DNA from: Acidithiobacillus caldus ATCC 51756
Lineage (GTDB): Bacteria; Pseudomonadota; Gammaproteobacteria; Acidithiobacillales; Acidithiobacillaceae
Direction: 5' to 3'
DNA length: 64,000 bases
Assembly (NCBI RefSeq): GCF_000175575.2
Contig: NZ_CP005986.1
Location: 689,549-753,548 of the forward strand
Shown: one piece after another, positions 42,809 through 52,828 of the stretch
How positions within the stretch are numbered: position 1 is the stretch's first letter
Layout: the number at the start of each line of letters is the position of its first letter
Made by a program: the position numbers and the translations under genes
The notes under the pieces: generated by a model
What the model was told of the DNA's origin: nothing
The model's database searches: none
What the model saw: only the letters and a program-made list of their open reading frames with translations

Positions 42809-45800
42809 TTATCGTCTTACAAGCTTCTTCTCAGTCGTAAACCACGCGGAATAGAGCACTGGCGCCAACCACAGGGTCATAAGGGTTCCCAGGGTGAGGG
42901 CGCCCATCACCGCAATAGCCAGAGGTTGCAAGAGATCGGTCCCACGGCCGATCCCGATGGCCAGGGGCAGAAATCCAAAAACATCCGCGAGCATGGTCAT
43001 CAGGATGGGCCGCAGGCGCTGTCGGGCGGCAAAAGCAACGCTGGACGGTTTTGGATGATTGCCATCCAGTTGCCGTGCCCGAGCGAAGATCAAGATGACA
43101 TTGTTCACGGCTATCGCAAATACCAAGAGCATCCCCAGGAAAGCCGTGCTGTCCAGATCCGTCCCGGTGAGCAGCAGGAGCACCAGCGCGCCGGGCGCGG
43201 CCAGGGCAATGGCGAAAATTGCGACCATTCCAGCCTTTTGACTGCCGAACTGAAAACCGAGCAGGATCAGAAGGATCAGCAGGGCGGCGAGCAAAATGAC
43301 GACCATTTGCCGGAAACTTTGTCGTTGCTCGTGATAGTACCCCCCGATCGCACTGGTTATCCCGCGCGGGAGTTGCAGTTTTTCGATGACGGTGTGTGCC
43401 GTGGCAGCTGCTTGGGCGAGTCCTTCACCGGCGCGAGGACTCAAGCGGATTGCCGCGTAGGGGACGAGATTTTGATGGGTGATGTACGGTACCACTCCCT
43501 GGAGCTCTACTCCCGCAATCTGTGAGAGCGGGCTTGGGGTACCGTTGGGTAAACGTATCGGCGTCTCAGCGAAACGGACGGGCGTGGGGCGGTGATCGCT
43601 CATGACCTGCACCCGGATGGGTAGGATCTGTTCTCCACGCAACAGAAATCCTGCCTGCCGACCCCAGAATCGCGTTTTCAGAGCTTGGGAAATGGCAATG
43701 GGGGAGAAATCCTGCATGCTCGCCAGGGCGCTTGGGCGTATCGCGATTTCGGGGCCCGCCGATGGCGACTTGAAGACGATGGACTGGAATGCGTGGCTGG
43801 CCGCCAAAGCCCTAGTCAGACGTAGCCCGGCCTGGTGCAATGTGGCCGAACTGCGCCCAAACAGCTCGACCTCCAAGGGTGCGTGGGAGCCAGACAGATT
43901 GCCCAAGCGGTTGATCATCACTTGCATCGTCTCCAGCGTGGTGAGATCCGGGACGGCAGCGCGAAACTCGTGACGCAAGGTGCGCATCACCGCTTGTGTA
44001 CTTTGTGTTCGCTCCTTCTTGAGGAGAATGGTCAACGCCCCCTTGTTGGGGGTGGAATAGGCATTCCCCAGACCGCGGCCCGCCACCAGAGATACCCTGT
44101 CCACATTGGGGTTGCTCTGGGCAATACGCATCAGATCGCGACCGACGCGCATGGTCTGGGTAATTCCGCTGCCTACGGGCGTGCGAAAAGGGACCACAAA
44201 AATGCCCTCATCCCAATGGGGCAAAAATGCCGTCGGTAACTGCGTACCGGCAATCCCACCCACCAGGATCAAGCCCAGCACCATGGGGACTGCCAGCCAC
44301 GGTCGACGCATGCCCCGGATCAGCCACCGCCCGTAGTGACGCCGCAGCCAGCGCTCGCCCACGAGGCGGTGAACCCGTCTGGCGCGAGTGGCAATCCACA
44401 GGGCAAACACCGGACTGACGGTCATGGCGATGAGCTGAGATGTGATCAGGGCAACGACGATAGCCACGGCCATATGCCGAAAGAGTAGACCAACGGTGCC
44501 GGAGAGAAATATCAGCGGCAGGAACAGCACACAGGCGGTCAGAGTTGCCAGCGTCATCAGGGGGATGATGCCGCTGATCCGGCGCAGGGCCATCTGTCGC
44601 CGCTCTTGTGCATCGCCCTCCAGCCCATGGACCCCGCGTTCGACTATGACGATGGCATGGTCGATGAGCGCACCGATGGCCGCGGTAATACCGCCCAGCG
44701 TCATGATGTCGATACCGAGACCAAGGCCGTGCAGTACCAGCATGGTCGCCGCAACCGCCAGCGGCACGACGGCCAGTGTTGCCAGTGCGCCATCCCAGCG
44801 GCCCAGAAAAAGGTAGACGATGACAAAAGCAATCAGCGTGCCGAGGCCTAGCGCGGTCCACACGTCGCTCAGGCTGGATTGGATGAGGTGGCTAAGGTCA
44901 TATATGGGTACCAGATGCATTCCCGGTGGCAGGGCGGCTTTCAGGGACTGCATACGCGCCTGCACGGCCCGGGCCACGGCGACCTGGTTTGCACCCTGCT
45001 GGGCAGACACATCGATCAGCAAGGCATGGCGATACCCGGCAACGGCGGCCTGCCGAATCAGGGGTGGTGGACCGATGCCGATCTTTCCCAGGGCGCCCAG
45101 TGCCAAAGGCGCATGTACTCCTGCGGCATTCGCCGGTCCCAGCGGCAGAGTGACCTGCGCAAGGCCGTGGATATTGACCGGACGCGGTACCGTGGCCAGT
45201 ACAAACTGCTCGTGAAAGGCATTCAGCACGCCCGAGAAAAAAGGCCCCTGTTGATCACGCAGCGCCGATACGACCTGCGCTGCCGTCAGGTGGTACTGTG
45301 CCAGACGGCGCGGATCGAGCTGAACCCTTACCTCCGGCCAACCCCGTCCTGTCGCGTCCACGTGGTAGACGCCGGGTATGGAAAGCAGCGCCGGTCGGAT
45401 GGCGAAGGCAAAGGTGGGCATCATCGCCGAACTGTCCACTCGATTCGAGACCAATGCGTATTCCGACAACGCGTAGATATTTGGCGTCATCAGACGCACG
45501 CTCATTTTTGCACCGGGGGGCAAGACGATGTGCGACAGGCGCGCCTGTAGCATCAGATAAGCGAGATCCGGATTCGTGTGCGGCCCGAAATAGACATGTA
45601 ACTTGGTCAGCCCATTGCCCGTCTGGGAGCGGACGAGGGTCACCCCGGGCTCCCCTTTAGCCGCCTCTTCCAAAGGGCGCGTGACTTCCAGCAGCATGAA
45701 CTTTACGGGCAAATCCTGGGTGTGTACCAATACCGATACCTTGGGAAAATCCACCGCTGGAAATATGCTTTCGGGCATCTCCTGAAAACTGATCCAGCCT

Positions 45801-45877
45801 GCCGCAAGTAAGAGACCGACAAGCAACAAAACGGTGAAGCGGGTATCCCACAGAAAACGGAGATACGCGCGGATCAC
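42809..45877 (-). CDS. RND-family efflux pump, inner-membrane transporter
   Basis: 1022 residues with RND topology: TM1 near 12-30, a large periplasmic loop to about 330, a TM2-6 block, a second periplasmic loop (about 555-850) and a final helix block. TM4 contains GGITAAIGALIDHAIVIVERGVHG, with Asp and Glu at the proton-relay positions used by heavy-metal (HME) RND pumps, though overall it is closer to a general HAE/uncharacterised type. It would expel a substrate with the adaptor and outer-membrane protein encoded upstream. Overlaps the adaptor gene by 4 bp. Confidence 0.92.
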   Translation of the reverse strand: MIRAYLRFLWDTRFTVLLLVGLLLAAGWISFQEMPESIFPAVDFPKVSVLVHTQDLPVKFMLLEVTRPLEEAAKGEPGVTLVRSQTGNGLTKLHVYFGPHTNPDLAYLMLQARLSHIVLPPGAKMSVRLMTPNIYALSEYALVSNRVDSSAMMPTFAFAIRPALLSIPGVYHVDATGRGWPEVRVQLDPRRLAQYHLTAAQVVSALRDQQGPFFSGVLNAFHEQFVLATVPRPVNIHGLAQVTLPLGPANAAGVHAPLALGALGKIGIGPPPLIRQAAVAGYRHALLIDVSAQQGANQVAVARAVQARMQSLKAALPPGMHLVPIYDLSHLIQSSLSDVWTALGLGTLIAFVIVYLFLGRWDGALATLAVVPLAVAATMLVLHGLGLGIDIMTLGGITAAIGALIDHAIVIVERGVHGLEGDAQERRQMALRRISGIIPLMTLATLTACVLFLPLIFLSGTVGLLFRHMAVAIVVALITSQLIAMTVSPVFALWIATRARRVHRLVGERWLRRHYGRWLIRGMRRPWLAVPMVLGLILVGGIAGTQLPTAFLPHWDEGIFVVPFRTPVGSGITQTMRVGRDLMRIAQSNPNVDRVSLVAGRGLGNAYSTPNKGALTILLKKERTQSTQAVMRTLRHEFRAAVPDLTTLETMQVMINRLGNLSGSHAPLEVELFGRSSATLHQAGLRLTRALAASHAFQSIVFKSPSAGPEIAIRPSALASMQDFSPIAISQALKTRFWGRQAGFLLRGEQILPIRVQVMSDHRPTPVRFAETPIRLPNGTPSPLSQIAGVELQGVVPYITHQNLVPYAAIRLSPRAGEGLAQAAATAHTVIEKLQLPRGITSAIGGYYHEQRQSFRQMVVILLAALLILLILLGFQFGSQKAGMVAIFAIALAAPGALVLLLLTGTDLDSTAFLGMLLVFAIAVNNVILIFARARQLDGNHPKPSSVAFAARQRLRPILMTMLADVFGFLPLAIGIGRGTDLLQPLAIAVMGALTLGTLMTLWLAPVLYSAWFTTEKKLVRR

Positions 45878-46866
45878 TCGCGAGTCTCCAGAGGTGAGTG
45901 CGCGCGTAAACGGGTACTTCCAGACACCACGACCTGCTCACCTGGTCTTAAAGCGCCGCTTAGGTAGGCAACCCCGTGTTCCACGCCCAGCACCCGAACC
46001 GACACCCCCTGCGCGCGTCCGTTTTTGTCCAGATAAACCAGAGGCTTGGCACCGTGCATGACCACTGCCGCAGCCGGAACCCGGAGCACCGGCCTTTCCG
46101 ACGTCTGCAATTGGATGGAAAGCCATTCTCCCGGTAACACCGGGGCATGTGGGGGGAGGTGAAGGATGACCGAAACCAGGCCGGATTGGCGTGCACTGCT
46201 GCCGATACTGTGGATCTTGCCGATTCCATGCCAGCGATGGGCGCGTAGGGCGGCGGGCTCGCCCGGGTGGAGGCGAAAGACGAGTTCTGGAGGAACCAGG
46301 GCCTCAACCCAGGGTTGCGCGCGACCACTGATGCTGGCGATGGGAGTTCCGGCGGCGACCACCGTCCCCGGTGCGATGAGGTAGCGGATGTTTCCCGTAA
46401 ATGGGGCCGTAAGCGCTTGATCGACCGCCACCGCCCGAAGCGCCCGCGCATTGCCAAGAGCCTGCTCGTAGGTAGCTCGAGACGCCTCCACCGTGGCTCT
46501 GGCCACGACCCCGTCTTTCAACAGCTGCTCGTCGCGCCGCAAGGCGGTCCGGGCGTATTCCACCTGCGCCTCTGCGGCACGCAGGCGCGCCTGCAAACCT
46601 GGGGCGTCGACATGGGCAATGACCGTACCCGCCGCAATGGTTCCGGTTGGTGGGAAAGGGCCCGTGATGCGGCCGGTCATGGGCGCCGTCAAGGTCACCA
46701 TTCCCACGCTCTCCACCTGTCCCATGACCGGTATCGTCCGACTCCAGTTGGATTTCTGCACCGTCGCGAGGGTAACGGGAACGGCCCAGGCGGGACGGAC
46801 CCAGAAAGTGATGAGGAGTAAAAGACAGAATTTTCGGATACCTGGGCGCGCGTCGGTCATGAACAT
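45874..46866 (-). CDS. RND periplasmic adaptor (membrane fusion protein)
   Basis: 330 residues. A signal peptide (to about residue 28, ...RPAWA) is followed by a lipoyl-like half (VTLTAPMTGRITGPFPPTGTIAAGTVIAHVD), a short alpha-hairpin (ARLRAAEAQVEYARTALRRDEQLLKDG...), then beta-barrel and membrane-proximal domains. It links the RND pump to the TolC-type channel. It overlaps the preceding channel gene by 10 bp and the following pump gene by 4 bp. Confidence 0.91.
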   Translation of the reverse strand: MFMTDARPGIRKFCLLLLITFWVRPAWAVPVTLATVQKSNWSRTIPVMGQVESVGMVTLTAPMTGRITGPFPPTGTIAAGTVIAHVDAPGLQARLRAAEAQVEYARTALRRDEQLLKDGVVARATVEASRATYEQALGNARALRAVAVDQALTAPFTGNIRYLIAPGTVVAAGTPIASISGRAQPWVEALVPPELVFRLHPGEPAALRAHRWHGIGKIHSIGSSARQSGLVSVILHLPPHAPVLPGEWLSIQLQTSERPVLRVPAAAVVMHGAKPLVYLDKNGRAQGVSVRVLGVEHGVAYLSGALRPGEQVVVSGSTRLRAHSPLETRE

Positions 46867-48209
46867 GATGGCGTCCTGATTCCTGTGTGGCTATTGGGGT
46901 AGCGTCCCGTATCCAGCTCCAGTTGCGCTCTGGTCAGCTGCACAGCGACGGCTGCAGTGGAGAGATCAAGCCGCGCACGTACCCAGGCGCCCTCTGCCTG
47001 GGCCAGATCCAAGGCGTTTAGTGCGCCAGCAAAGTACCCCTTGCGTGTCATGGCATAGACCCGCTCTGCCTCTCGTTCTGCCCTTCGCGCATTGACCAGG
47101 GTTTTCTGTGCTGCCACGGCAGCGCCATAGTTCTGGGCAAGCTGGCTCCGTATCTGCAGGATGAGCGCCCGCCGTGCCGAGCGCAGTGCGGCCAGCTGCT
47201 CTTGCGCCGCTGCGATCTGCTGACGCTGGGCCCCGAACCCAAAGATGGGCATGCTCAGGCTAATGGAGCCTTGCCAACCAAGATCCTTGCCACGGGGAGC
47301 GGTGGCCGTATCCACGCCGTAAGCGCCATACGCGCGAATCTTGGGTTGAATCGCACCGCGTCGTACCGCGACCTGTGCCTGCGCGACATCGATCTGTTGT
47401 TTGGCAACCTGGAGTAAGGGCTGTGTGGCTTCTGCCTGGGCTGCCAGTACCGAAAAGGAAGGGAGGACCGGGATCGAGCAAGGCAGGGGTGCCAACACCC
47501 AGGTGCTCCTGCGCGGTCGCCCCATCTGCAGATTCATCACCTGCATGGCTGCCTTGGCTTCTGCTGCCGACTGCCGCAGGCCGGTACGGGCTTGGTTACG
47601 CAAAAGTTCGGTCTGCACTAGGTCGAGCCTGGACACGGCACCTGCACGGTAGGCCTTGTACGTGTCCCGGTAGAGTTTTTCATCGGTACTGAGGGTGCTT
47701 TTCCAGATGCGCTCCTGCGTCATCAAAGTGGCGACGCGGTAGTAATCGTTGACCACCCGGGCGACGACCATCCAGCGCGTTGCCTGCAATTGTAAGCGTG
47801 CCACCGCCGACTGATCCCTGGCAATCTTGGCCAGGGCACGAAGCTCGGCATCGTAGAGTGGGAATGAAACCCGCACCTGGGCGATGACCTCGCGCGGACC
47901 ATTGGCGGAGACAAACAAGGGCTGCCCCGCGCGACTCTCAGACCAGATACTGCCCGTAGCCAGGGAAACCTGGGGCAGGAGCTGCGCATGTGCGGCACGG
48001 GATAGGTCGCGGCTGGCGGAGGCGTTGTGCGCCGACTGCTCGATTTGCGGTTGCGCATGCATGGCCTCTGCAATCGCCATGGGCAGCGTCAGGGTAGAGG
48101 CATCGGCACGGACTGCGGCCAGAGCCAAAAGTGAGAAAAGTAGCGAGCGGAAGGCGTCGGGTATCCCGGCGGTCACGGCTTCCCAAGGCCCAGAGAAGTC
48201 CGATACCAC
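46857..48209 (-). CDS. TolC-family outer-membrane efflux protein
   Basis: 450 residues. Signal peptide followed by two repeats of the outer-membrane efflux fold, with long helices (SRAAHAQLLPQVSLATGS, YRAGAVSRLDLVQTELLRNQARTGLRQSAAEAKAAM and the equivalent KGYFAGALNALDLAQAEGAWVRARLDL). First gene of the efflux operon. The GTG at 48209 is given; a GTG 11 codons later is an alternative. Two short palindromes (ACCACCGTAGGTGGT at the start codon, CACCACGGTGG about 80 bp upstream) could be repressor sites. Confidence 0.88.
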   Translation of the reverse strand: MVSDFSGPWEAVTAGIPDAFRSLLFSLLALAAVRADASTLTLPMAIAEAMHAQPQIEQSAHNASASRDLSRAAHAQLLPQVSLATGSIWSESRAGQPLFVSANGPREVIAQVRVSFPLYDAELRALAKIARDQSAVARLQLQATRWMVVARVVNDYYRVATLMTQERIWKSTLSTDEKLYRDTYKAYRAGAVSRLDLVQTELLRNQARTGLRQSAAEAKAAMQVMNLQMGRPRRSTWVLAPLPCSIPVLPSFSVLAAQAEATQPLLQVAKQQIDVAQAQVAVRRGAIQPKIRAYGAYGVDTATAPRGKDLGWQGSISLSMPIFGFGAQRQQIAAAQEQLAALRSARRALILQIRSQLAQNYGAAVAAQKTLVNARRAEREAERVYAMTRKGYFAGALNALDLAQAEGAWVRARLDLSTAAVAVQLTRAQLELDTGRYPNSHTGIRTPSCS

Positions 48210-49249
48210 CGTAGGTGGTTTGCACGGGAATAGGAGCCGGAACTAGCCTCGGCTTGCATTTTTTGATGAATAATGGTGGGCACCACGGTGGTTGCGACCA
48301 TCGGACTCTTGAGACGACCAATGCTAACATCTCGCCGGCTCTACCTGTCAAGACAAAAGGCATTCTGCATGGCGACCCATCCGAAATCCATCTGTGGATG
48401 AATCTGCACCTTGGCACCTCGATGCCATCCAGTTCAGGCAAGGGCTCCTGGCTACTTGAGCGCCCGCCGCAGTCCAATGTGGAGGCATCCACTGTTATTT
48501 TTTCTAGGGGTAATGGGTTTTGATGACAGAAAATCGGGCTGAAGAGTCAAAATAAAGGGAAAATCAGACTCGCAATTCCCATTCACCTGAGATTCAGGCG
48601 GATTTGTCATCCTGCGCGATCAGATTGTTTGGCACTGATCGATGTGCGTTTTTTATGACATGTTTGGCGTGAGTTACAGCCCTCAGAACACCATCAAGAA
48701 ATAGGATTAACACGCCTATTTTATGGCTTAATCGGTTATCATAGAAATTTTTTAGCCGATTATAGGGGCTGGGCGAGGGGCAGGACAATTAATTTCCCAT
48801 CCTGGTTTGTATAGGAGCTAGAGGAGCGTAGCGAGAGCCCTGCAAGATCACCTGTCGCTAGACGAGACGTCTCTGGACGCGACCACAGCCGCTGCCGGCG
48901 GAGTCCTGGCCACGCAGATCGCCCGGGAGATCCGGGCGCGCAACCAGCGGGCAGAGGGGTTGTCCGCTTCGGCGGGAGTGTCCGACGATCCTGCGGGAGA
49001 TGGCGGGGCGTGTTGCCTCCCTTCTCCAGCCTTTGGGGGCTGGCCGGGCGTACCGTGAGCGGCTTGGCCGATATCGATGCCGGCCCGGCTACGCTGACCA
49101 GATGGACTCGCTGGAGGTCATCACCCCCATCGACAGGACGCATCAGGAATAGGCGGCAAGGCAAGCCTTATCGGGCACACGAATGCATTCATTGACGGGT
49201 CTAGGGGGTGGGACCTATGCTGAAACCCATGTCGGGAAAGAGGGTTACC
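48210..49249. other. Low-coding region between efflux operon and vapB
   Basis: About 1 kb with no intact gene recognised. The part at 48490-48780 is clearly more A/T-rich than the surroundings and has short inverted repeats (GATCAG/CTGATC near 48620; TAATCGG/CCGATTA near 48730-48770). The part at 48822-49152 holds fragments that look like a decayed gene. The other short ORFs lack ribosome sites. Confidence 0.5.
48822..49152 (+). pseudogene. Probable remnants of a decayed gene in two frames
   Basis: Frame A (about 48822-49040) reads with protein-like composition, for example LQDHLSLDETSLDATTAAAG then LATQIAREIRARNQRA. Frame B (about 48960-49152) continues with REMAGRVASLLQPLGAGRAY and ends at TAG 49152. 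Frame A degenerates just where frame B becomes protein-like, which suggests a frameshift near 48960. The family was not recognised. Confidence 0.35.
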
Positions 49250-49489
49250 ATGCATACGGAACGTCATGTACGTTTTTTTCGCAATGGTCGCAATCAATCG
49301 GTGCGTATTCCCCGTGAGTTCGAGATGGACGCGCAAGAGGCCATCATGCGACGTGGGGATGATCGCCTGGCTATCGAGCCCAAAAGACGCAAAGGGCTTC
49401 TGGCCACTCTGGCGAGTCTTTCTGCCCTGGATGAAGAGTTCCCGGATACGGATCGCGATCTTCTCCCACTGGATGACATCGAGTTGTGA
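49250..49489 (+). CDS. vapB: VapB-type antitoxin (AbrB/SpoVT fold)
   Basis: 79 residues. The N-terminal swapped-hairpin DNA-binding domain is HVRFFRNGRNQSVRIPREFEM, and the acidic C-terminal tail (EEFPDTDRDLLPLDDIEL) normally wraps around the VapC toxin. The ATG is followed four bases before its stop codon by the vapC start. The antitoxin looks intact although its toxin partner is broken. Confidence 0.85.
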   Translation: MHTERHVRFFRNGRNQSVRIPREFEMDAQEAIMRRGDDRLAIEPKRRKGLLATLASLSALDEEFPDTDRDLLPLDDIEL

Positions 49490-49870
49490 GTAGGACCCGT
49501 CGCTACCTGCTGGACACCAACATTCTCTCGGATTTGATCCGGCATCCACAGGGTATATAGTGGCACAGAGGATTGCCGTTTTCGGCTGGGCGGCCGTATG
49601 CACCTCCATTGTGGGAATTTGTGAATTATGGTATGGCGCAGCCAAGAAAAATTCTCCCCGACTCACGAATGGATGAACAATATTATCGCGGCCACAGATG
49701 TACTCCCCTAGGAAACGCCGGCCCAACATTTTGCCGCCTGTGGCCAGCCCATTGGTCCGAATGACTTGCCGATCGCCTCCCATGCTCTGATAGCCAAGAC
49801 CATATTGGTGAGCGCCAATGTGGGCGAGTTTTCCCGAGTGCCTGGGCTCATAGTCGAAAATTGGCTGTAG
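49486..49870 (+). pseudogene. vapC: Disrupted VapC (PIN-domain) toxin gene
   Basis: From GTG 49486 the frame reads RRYLLDTNILSDLIRHPQG with the first PIN aspartate, then hits TAG at about 49558. The next family segment (VAQRIAVFGWAAVCTSIVG, ELWYGAAKKNSPRLTNG) is in another frame. A later one (IGPNDLPIASHALIAKTILV, ANVGEFSRVPGLIVENW) ends at TAG 49870 and is preceded by an internal stop near 49710. Several frameshifts and stops make a functional RNase toxin very unlikely. Confidence 0.88.
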
Positions 49871-49964
49871 CGATCAAAAAGCTTCTACAGCAGGGTCTGC
49901 AACCCATAGAACCTAGCGGCTCTATGGTAGATGGCTCTATATATTGGTTTCCCGCGAGGATCCT

Positions 49965-50429
49965 TCAGTTCTTGCTCTGTGGCCTGACCACGAGCACCGC
50001 ACAGTGGGCATGATGCACGATGTCCGTGGCCACGGAGCCCAGCAGCAGGCGTCCGAGTACGCCCTGGCCGTGACTGGCGACGACGATCAGGTCGACGGCG
50101 CTGCGCTGTGCTTCCTGCACGAGGGCGTGACCGATGCCCTCGGAACTATCGATGAGTAGCGTTTCGGTCGCTTTCAGCTTGGGATCGCAGTGGGACTTGA
50201 GCTTTTGCAGCTCCACCTCGGCCAGCTTGCGCAGCCGTGTCATGAGATCGAGATCCGGCGGCAGGATCTCTTCCGGCAGTTGCAGGTTCATGGCCTGGGG
50301 ACTGAAGACGTGTGCGATGGTGAGTCGGGCCCCGTGCAGCAGCGCTTCGCGACTGGCCCAGTGGAGCGTCTGCTCCGCCGCCGGCGAAAAATCTACGGCG
50401 GCCAGGATGTGGCGGATGGCTGCGTCCAT
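49965..50429 (-). CDS. Universal stress protein (UspA family)
   Basis: 154 residues. HILAAVDFSPAAEQTLHWA opens the Usp fold, and the C-terminal ATP-binding motif is VVASHGQGVLGRLLLGSVATDIVHHAHCAVLVVRP (G-x2-G-x9-G-S pattern). It is a cytoplasmic stress protein, probably nucleotide-binding. The ATG lies directly after the proS stop, so it is co-transcribed with proS. Confidence 0.92.
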   Translation of the reverse strand: MDAAIRHILAAVDFSPAAEQTLHWASREALLHGARLTIAHVFSPQAMNLQLPEEILPPDLDLMTRLRKLAEVELQKLKSHCDPKLKATETLLIDSSEGIGHALVQEAQRSAVDLIVVASHGQGVLGRLLLGSVATDIVHHAHCAVLVVRPQSKN

Positions 50430-50430
50430 G

Positions 50431-52149
50431 TCAGGATGCTCCTCCAAGCAGCTCCCACAGCGCGTCCGGCGTGAGCAAGCGGTTGTCGCTGTCGCGTCGC
50501 GCCCGATATTCCAGCATGCCTTGGGCCAGCAGTTTGTCGCTCACCACCACCCGGTGGGGCAGGCCGATGAGGTCAAGGGTGGCAAACTGTACTCCCGGCC
50601 GTTCGTCGCGATCGTCCAGCAGTGTTGGAATCCCGGCGGCCTCCAGACGATCGTGAAGTTCGAGGGCGGCAGAGAGTACCGCCGGGGATTTGCGACCGTT
50701 GATGGCGACGATTCCCACCCGGAAAGGTGCCAAGGCCTCGGGCCAGACGATCCCGCGCTCGTCGTGGGACTGCTCTACGGTTGCCGCAACGATGCGCGAT
50801 ACGCCGATGCCATAGCAGCCCATGAGCACGGTCTGCTCCCGGCCACCTTCGTCCAGTACCCGTACCCCGAGTCTTTCGCTGTAGCGGGTGCCCAGTTGAA
50901 AGACGTGTCCCACCTCGATCCCGCGGCAGATTTCCAGACTGCCGCCGGCGCAGCGGGGACATGGGTCGCCCGCCTGGACCAGGCGCAGATCCGCCCATGC
51001 CTCGGGCCAGGGTAGATCCCGTCCCCATTGCAGGTGGAGCCAGTGCTTATCGCGTTGGTTGGCACCGCTGCTGAAATCCTGCAGGCCACGCAGGCGCAGA
51101 TCCGCCAGCACCGGTAGGCCCGCAGGCAAATCCCGGGGACCGATGAAGCCCACAGGGGCACCGGTGTGTTCCTCTGCCTCCTCGGCCGTGGCCAGACGCA
51201 GGCGCGCACAGCCCAGATGCCGTTGGGCTTTGATGAGATTGAGTTCGTCATCGCCGCGCAAAAGCAGGAGCAGAGGACGGTCGTCGGCCATCACCAGGAT
51301 GGTCTTGACGATCTGGTGACGCCCGATGCCGAGGTGCTCAGCCTGGGCTGCGACACTGCGGATATCCGGGGTTTCGGTAAGCACGGCTGCCGGTGTGTCG
51401 ACGGCGGGGGTGGCGGCTGCTTCCGGGTTCTCGGCACTCTCGGCCAGTTCGACATTGGCGGCGTAATCGCAGTGACGGCAGAAGGCAATGGCGTCCTCGC
51501 CGGAGTCGGCCAGGACGTGAAATTCGTGGGAGCGTTTGCCGCCGATGGCGCCACTGTCCGCCTCCACGGCCCGAAAATCCAGGCCGAGCCGCTGAAACAC
51601 TCGGCAATAGGCGTCGTACATGGCGCGGTATCCCTCTTCCAGGGACGCCTGATCCATGTGAAAGGAGTAGGCATCCTTCATGATGAATTCGCGGGCGCGC
51701 ATGAGGCCGAAGCGCGGGCGGATCTCGTCGCGGAATTTGGTCTGAATCTGGTAAAGGTTGACGGGCAGCTGTCGATAGGAGCGGATCTCGCGCCGCGCCA
51801 GATCGCTGATGACCTCTTCGTGGGTGGGCCCAAGACAGAAGTCGCGCTGGTGCCGATCCTTGAGGCGTAGCAACTCTGGGCCGTACAGCTCCCAGCGCCC
51901 CGACTCCTGCCACAGCTCTGCCGGCTGGACGACGGTCATGAGGATCTCCTGGGCGCCGCTGCGGTCCATCTCTTCGCGCACGACCTGCTCGACCCGGCGC
52001 AGAACACGCAGACCTAGAGGCAGCCAGGTATACAGACCTGAGGCCAGGCGCCGGATGAAACCGCCGCGCAGAAGGAGCTGGTGGCTGACGAGCTCGGCCT
52101 CGGCCGGCGTTTCCTTGAGCAGGGGAAGAAAGCTTTGGCTGGCGCGCAT
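50431..52149 (-). CDS. proS: Prolyl-tRNA synthetase, bacterial type with editing domain
   Basis: 572 residues. Class II motifs are GFIRRLASGLYTWLPLGLRVLRRVE (motif 1 area), TKFRDEIRPRFGLMRAREFIMKDAYSFH (motif 2) and MGCYGIGVSRIVAATVEQ (motif 3). The INS editing domain (about residues 230-390) and the C-terminal anticodon-binding domain (VGIVAINGRKSPAV) are present. It charges tRNA-Pro. Divergent from the second universal stress protein gene. Confidence 0.97.
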   Translation of the reverse strand: MRASQSFLPLLKETPAEAELVSHQLLLRGGFIRRLASGLYTWLPLGLRVLRRVEQVVREEMDRSGAQEILMTVVQPAELWQESGRWELYGPELLRLKDRHQRDFCLGPTHEEVISDLARREIRSYRQLPVNLYQIQTKFRDEIRPRFGLMRAREFIMKDAYSFHMDQASLEEGYRAMYDAYCRVFQRLGLDFRAVEADSGAIGGKRSHEFHVLADSGEDAIAFCRHCDYAANVELAESAENPEAAATPAVDTPAAVLTETPDIRSVAAQAEHLGIGRHQIVKTILVMADDRPLLLLLRGDDELNLIKAQRHLGCARLRLATAEEAEEHTGAPVGFIGPRDLPAGLPVLADLRLRGLQDFSSGANQRDKHWLHLQWGRDLPWPEAWADLRLVQAGDPCPRCAGGSLEICRGIEVGHVFQLGTRYSERLGVRVLDEGGREQTVLMGCYGIGVSRIVAATVEQSHDERGIVWPEALAPFRVGIVAINGRKSPAVLSAALELHDRLEAAGIPTLLDDRDERPGVQFATLDLIGLPHRVVVSDKLLAQGMLEYRARRDSDNRLLTPDALWELLGGAS

Positions 52150-52283
52150 GATACTTCCTGAAACGAGAACAATGCGCCAGTGTAAGGAAAGGGTTGGTTC
52201 TAAGGAAGAGTGTTCCTATCTGCGGCTCGACAAAGCACAGTTGTCGCCTTAGGATTCGCAAGGAGATTTTTGGGGGGAAGACG

Positions 52284-52823
52284 GTGAGCGAGCACGTAAT
52301 CCTGGCGGCTGTGGATGGTTCACAAAATGCCCTCATCGCCGCTGGTGTGGCGGCGCGTTTTGCGCAGTTGCTTGGCGGTCGCCTGGGCCTGGTGACGGCC
52401 CTGCAGGTTCCGAGCGTGCCCCTGGGTTTTGGTAGTGGACTGTTCTCTGGCGACCTCAAGCAGAAGCTTCTGGAGGACGCACGGGCCGAGGCCGAAGAAA
52501 ATCTGAGCGGTGTCGCCGCCCGTATTCAGGAAGGATGCGGACTGGCCCTGCCCGAGTATTTCATCGTCCAGGGCAGCCCCGAGATCGAGATCCCCAAAAT
52601 TGTGGCGGCCGATGAGCGCATCATCATGGTGGTGGTGGGTCAGCACGGCTTTGGCACCGAGAGCAAGCCGCGCGGCCTGCCCCATGCCTTAGGTGGGCTC
52701 GGCGCCAAGCTCAGCCTCGCCTTGCGTATCCCGGTACTGCTCGTGCCCGCAGACGCCGCTGAAGGCCAGATCTGCGGGGGTATTTTGGACTTGCGTCTGG
52801 GCAAGTCCCAGGCAGAGGACTGA
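52284..52823 (+). CDS. Universal stress protein-like (divergent UspA fold)
   Basis: 179 residues from a GTG with GGGGGAAG upstream. HVILAAVDGSQNALIAAGVAARFAQLLGGRLGLVTAL is the Usp N-terminus. The region PKIVAADERIIMVVVGQHG replaces the usual ATP loop, and the G-x2-G-x9-GS signature is weak, so ATP binding is doubtful. It precedes the TSUP exporter gene by 5 bp and is likely in its operon. Confidence 0.82.
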   Translation: MSEHVILAAVDGSQNALIAAGVAARFAQLLGGRLGLVTALQVPSVPLGFGSGLFSGDLKQKLLEDARAEAEENLSGVAARIQEGCGLALPEYFIVQGSPEIEIPKIVAADERIIMVVVGQHGFGTESKPRGLPHALGGLGAKLSLALRIPVLLVPADAAEGQICGGILDLRLGKSQAED

Positions 52824-52828
52824 GCGCC

